NCBI GenBank assembly: GCA_038232515.1
Contig: JBBSHS010000102.1
Location: 1-8,000, forward strand
Length of the DNA stretch: 8,000 nt
Reading direction: 5' to 3'
Source of the DNA: JBBSHS01 sp038232515
GTDB lineage: Bacteria > Actinomycetota > Acidimicrobiia > Acidimicrobiales > JAUJNH01
Shown here one piece after another: positions 5,941 to 8,000 of this stretch (the first letter of the stretch is position 1; each line of letters opens with the position of its first letter). Below the pieces are notes generated by a model that worked only from the letters and a program-made list of their open reading frames with translations, had not been told where the DNA came from and made no database searches. Both the position numbers and the translations under genes were made by a program.

Positions 5941-6876
5941 GTGCACGTCGTCGTCACCGGGGGCGCCGGGTTCATCGGTGCCAACCTGGTGCGGGCCCTG
6001 GCTACCCAACCGTGGTGCGACCGGGTCACCGTCGTCGACGACCTCTCGAGTGGATTGCTCGACAACCTGGCTCCGTTCGATGCAGGGCCGATCCTGCAGG
6101 GCTCCATACTCGACGACGTCGTCCTGGACCGTGCCCTGACCGGCGCCGACGCCGTCGTCCACCTCGCGGCCCGGCCTTCGGTGGCCCGCTCGGTGGCGGA
6201 TCCGGTGGCATCGCACCAGGTCAACGCCTCGGGCACGGTGGCGGTGCTGGAGGCCATGCGCCGAGCCGGCGTCGGCCATGTCGTGGTGGCTTCTTCGTCG
6301 TCGGTCTACGGCGCCAACCCGGTCCTCCCCAAGCGGGAGGACCTCGCCCCCATGCCGGTCAGCCCGTACGCGGCCTCGAAGCTGGCCGCAGAGTCGTACG
6401 CCCTGGCCTGGGGCGCGGTGTACGGCATGGACGTCCTGGCCTTCCGCTTCTTCAACGTGTTCGGGCCGCTCCAAACCAGCGGCCACGCCTACGCCGCGGT
6501 GGTGCCGGCCTTCGTATCCGCCGCTCTTGGCGGACGGGCGCTGCCGGTGCACGGCGACGGCCGTCAGAGCCGCGACTTCACCTTCGTCGGCACCGTGGTC
6601 GACGTCCTGACCGACGCCCTTCATCGCCGCGTGGTCCTCGACCGACCTGTCAACCTGGCCTTCGGGAGCCGGGTCACGCTGTTGGATCTGATTGCCGAGC
6701 TCGAGTCCATCCTGGGCCGTGACCTCGAGGTGGAGCGCCTACCCAACCGCCCGGGAGACGTCGCCGACAGCCGTGCCGATGACGCCCGACTGCGCCAGCT
6801 GTTCCCCGACATCGAGCCGGTGTGGCTGCGGGCTGGGCTGGCCCAGACCATCGAATGGTTCCAGAGCCGGCCCTGA
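5941..6876 (+). CDS. NAD-dependent nucleotide-sugar epimerase/dehydratase (extended SDR)
   Basis: The 311-residue product is a complete extended short-chain dehydrogenase. The NAD-binding TGGAGFIG is at 6-13, the acidic cofactor-binding VVDDLSSG at 31-38, and HLAARPSV at 74-81. The catalytic serine cluster is ASSSSVYG at 117-124, the YAASK (YxxxK) catalytic pair is Tyr143/Lys147, and substrate-binding segments are RFFNVFGP (169-176) and GDGRQSRDF (205-213). These are the hallmarks of the GalE/WbpP-type group, which epimerises UDP-hexoses or UDP-N-acetylhexosamines at C4 for surface polysaccharides. The length is slightly short of the usual 320-340. The start is firm: a TAG lies in frame four codons upstream, no other start codon lies between it and the GTG, and the Rossmann motif begins at residue 3. 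There is no ribosome site; a 15-bp inverted repeat ends two bases before the GTG. Related dehydratases remain possible, and the substrate is not determined. Confidence 0.9.
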   Translation: MHVVVTGGAGFIGANLVRALATQPWCDRVTVVDDLSSGLLDNLAPFDAGPILQGSILDDVVLDRALTGADAVVHLAARPSVARSVADPVASHQVNASGTVAVLEAMRRAGVGHVVVASSSSVYGANPVLPKREDLAPMPVSPYAASKLAAESYALAWGAVYGMDVLAFRFFNVFGPLQTSGHAYAAVVPAFVSAALGGRALPVHGDGRQSRDFTFVGTVVDVLTDALHRRVVLDRPVNLAFGSRVTLLDLIAELESILGRDLEVERLPNRPGDVADSRADDARLRQLFPDIEPVWLRAGLAQTIEWFQSRP

Positions 6877-6925
6877 CCGCTCTCGAGGCCACCGGCCGCT
6901 CGCTCGTCCGAGACCGCCGGCTGAC

Positions 6926-7666
6926 TCACAATGTCTGATTGGCGAGACGGAGGTGGTAGTCCGACCAGCGCCGCACGTTGGCCAGGCGCCGGGCGTCCAG
7001 CACCTCGCAGGCCCAGCCCCAGTGGATGGAAATCCAGTCGCCCATGCTCACGTCGTCGGTGAAGCCGTGCCCGTCCAACGTGCGCAGGGCCCGCTCCGGT
7101 ACCGCCGGGCCCAACTCGAGCCGGCCCTGGACCAGGGCCAGAGGTTGACGGTCCACGACCAGGGCGGCGCCCTCGACGGCCCGGACCTGGCCCCAGCTGA
7201 CCCGGCAGCTGTCCATGGCCGTCATCCCCACCTCGGCCTCCAGGCGCCGGTACACGTCCAGTACGTGGAACAGGTGGTGGGGACGGGCACCCTGGGGCGG
7301 CTTGCGCAGCACCTCCTGACGCAGCTTGCCGGTGAGCTGGCGGCCGAAGCGTTCCTCCAGCGAGCGGTAGAGGGCGGTGGCCTCCACCCGCTCGAGCAGC
7401 TCGTTGCCCAGCCAGTAGGCCTCGACCACCCGCCGGTCGAACGGGTCGGCGATGCCGTTGGCGGTGGCGATGGTGCGCAGGTACGGGAACGCCCCGGTGA
7501 ACTTGACCAGCAGCGGGGCCAGCGCGGCGTCGGCCTGCCCCGTGACGGCGTGCTCGAAGAGCACGTCGTTGTCGTTGCCGCCGCAGTAGCCCAGGTGGTT
7601 GGGCATAAAGGCGTAGCGGATGAAGACGAGCAGCCCCGAAGAGGCATCGACCACCGCCGGCGGCAT
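6926..7666 (-). CDS. DUF6390-like conserved protein, function unknown
   Basis: The 246-residue product resembles the actinobacterial DUF6390 family as I remember it. Recognisable blocks (numbered from the GTG at 7672) are RYAFMPNHLGYCG at 19-31, FPYLRTIA at 62-69, DPFDRRVVEAYWLGN at 76-90, PHHLFHVLDVY at 131-141, MDSCRVSWG at 153-161 and GDWISIHWGWACEVL at 211-225. It has no signal peptide or clear membrane helix, so it is probably cytoplasmic. Several Cys and His residues (Cys30, His132, His133, His136, Cys157, His217, Cys222) sit inside the conserved-looking blocks and could bind metal, but that is speculation. I recall family members near [NiFe]-hydrogenase maturation genes, none of which appear here. 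The ATG at 7666 is preferred over the GTG at 7672 because GGATAGG lies 8 nt before the ATG but only 2 nt before the GTG. It converges with the epimerase gene, 49 nt apart. Confidence 0.75.
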   Translation of the reverse strand: MPPAVVDASSGLLVFIRYAFMPNHLGYCGGNDNDVLFEHAVTGQADAALAPLLVKFTGAFPYLRTIATANGIADPFDRRVVEAYWLGNELLERVEATALYRSLEERFGRQLTGKLRQEVLRKPPQGARPHHLFHVLDVYRRLEAEVGMTAMDSCRVSWGQVRAVEGAALVVDRQPLALVQGRLELGPAVPERALRTLDGHGFTDDVSMGDWISIHWGWACEVLDARRLANVRRWSDYHLRLANQTL

Positions 7667-7746
7667 CCGCACAGCCTATCCAGGCAGGCGCCCCGCCCTC
7701 CGAGCCACAGCCGTCCACGCCGGCGCGGTTGGTTCGAGACCGCCCT

Positions 7747-7767
7747 GACCGGCGGCAGTCGCCGGTC
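7747..7767 (-). terminator. Hairpin just after the Uma2-like stop codon
   Basis: On the minus strand GACCGGCG, the loop ACTGC and CGCCGGTC form a perfect 8-bp stem beginning 6 nt after the TGA of the Uma2-like gene. An outer GAGACCG/CGGTCTC pair (7736-7742 with 7763-7769) offers an alternative longer fold. No T-run follows, so it is a terminator only in the loose sense common in high-GC actinobacteria, or a stabilising 3' structure. Confidence 0.4.
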
Positions 7768-7773
7768 TCACCG

Positions 7774-8000
7774 TCAGCCGAGGAGGTCGGCCACCTCCAC
7801 GGTCAGATCGGGGAAGGCGACCGGCGAGACACGTCCGCCCAGCGCCACGTGGTGGACCTGGCGGTAGCCCCGCGGAGCAGGGTCGACGGCCACCTCGATC
7901 ACGGCCGCCACCAGGTCGACGATCCACACCTCGGCGATCCCAGCCGCTGCACACAGGGGGCGCTTGACCGTGCGGTCCCAACGGACGGTGCTGTCGGCCA
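7774..8000 (-). CDS. Uma2-family (DUF820) nuclease-like protein, C-terminal part
   Basis: The minus strand is open from the window edge to a TGA at 7774-7776, giving the last 74 residues of a protein whose start lies outside. The sequence has the order typical of Uma2-family PD-(D/E)xK-fold proteins: ADSTVRWDRTVKRPLCAAAG, then IAEVWIVDL, then a beta strand with IEVAVDP, and the closing VSPVAFPDLTVEVADLL. The Asp in ADS and the Lys in DRTVK occupy positions conserved in the family; the upstream catalytic acidic residues are not in view. Uma2 proteins are common as stand-alone genes in cyanobacteria and actinobacteria, and their physiological role is poorly defined. The gene lies 108 nt upstream of the DUF6390-like gene on the same strand, and a hairpin follows its stop, so the two are probably separate units. 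Confidence 0.82.
   Translation of the reverse strand, partial: ADSTVRWDRTVKRPLCAAAGIAEVWIVDLVAAVIEVAVDPAPRGYRQVHHVALGGRVSPVAFPDLTVEVADLLG

Noticed and set aside
4998..6722. Plus-strand open frame of 574 codons spanning the intergenic region and the epimerase
   Set aside because: It crosses the LPRTG gene antisense and the epimerase out of frame. The product is low-complexity Arg/Gly/Pro-rich, as expected for a shadow frame in high-GC DNA.
6877..6925. Terminator between the convergent epimerase and DUF6390-like genes
   Set aside because: Only scattered GGCC/CCGG words are present; no stem of useful length could be drawn.
6621..7718. Minus-strand open frame of 365 codons across the epimerase end and the DUF6390-like gene
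   Set aside because: It is out of frame with the DUF6390-like protein, which has recognisable conserved blocks, while this product is repetitive Gly/Arg/Ala.
6692..7867. Plus-strand open frame of 391 codons
   Set aside because: It is antisense to the DUF6390-like gene and out of frame with the epimerase, with no domain and no plausible start context.
7676..7981. Minus-strand open frame of 101 codons over the Uma2-like region
   Set aside because: A different frame on the same strand gives a clear Uma2 C-terminus; this one has only Gly/Arg/Pro-rich sequence.

Overview
The window is high-GC DNA whose genes strongly prefer G or C in the third codon position and often start with GTG. This codon use and the gene families present (a DUF4012 membrane protein, a TetR-type regulator tail, an LPxTG surface protein, a DUF6390-like protein and an Uma2 nuclease) suggest an actinobacterium. 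A deep-branching or uncultured Acidimicrobiia-like lineage is possible, but that is inference from family content and not a placement.

Layout: the left edge (1-180, + strand) is the C-terminus of a TetR-family regulator. About 290 bases without a supported gene follow. A leftward (minus-strand) group of four genes then spans 5477 to 472. In transcription order these are a small secreted protein with a doubled LPRTG sortase signal, a large multi-pass DUF4012 protein, a small membrane protein with a Ser/Thr-rich tail, and a membrane-bound CapD/FlaA1-type nucleotide-sugar 4,6-dehydratase. A 463-base gene-free stretch separates this group from a rightward SDR-family nucleotide-sugar epimerase (5941-6876). 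To its right are two minus-strand genes, a DUF6390-like protein of unknown function and the C-terminal part of an Uma2-family nuclease-like protein that runs off the window.

The central block (472-6876) reads as part of a surface-polysaccharide or glycan locus. Two nucleotide-sugar enzymes flank membrane and surface proteins that could take part in assembling, exporting or displaying the polymer. No glycosyltransferase, flippase or polymerase is visible, so the wider cluster (if there is one) lies outside. DUF4012 has no established biochemical function, so its role here is inferred from its neighbours only.

The most unusual signals are four. (1) A perfect 15-bp inverted repeat with a 3-nt loop ends two bases before the epimerase GTG start and contains a -10-like TAGGTT spaced exactly for a leaderless transcript. 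(2) An exact-length 21-bp tandem duplication doubles the LPRTG signal. (3) The DUF4012 frame continues with coding-like codons well upstream of its first GTG, but with no ATG, GTG or TTG. (4) The small Ser/Thr-rich membrane protein lies between two glycan-associated genes. No CRISPR array, insertion sequence, rRNA or tRNA was found.
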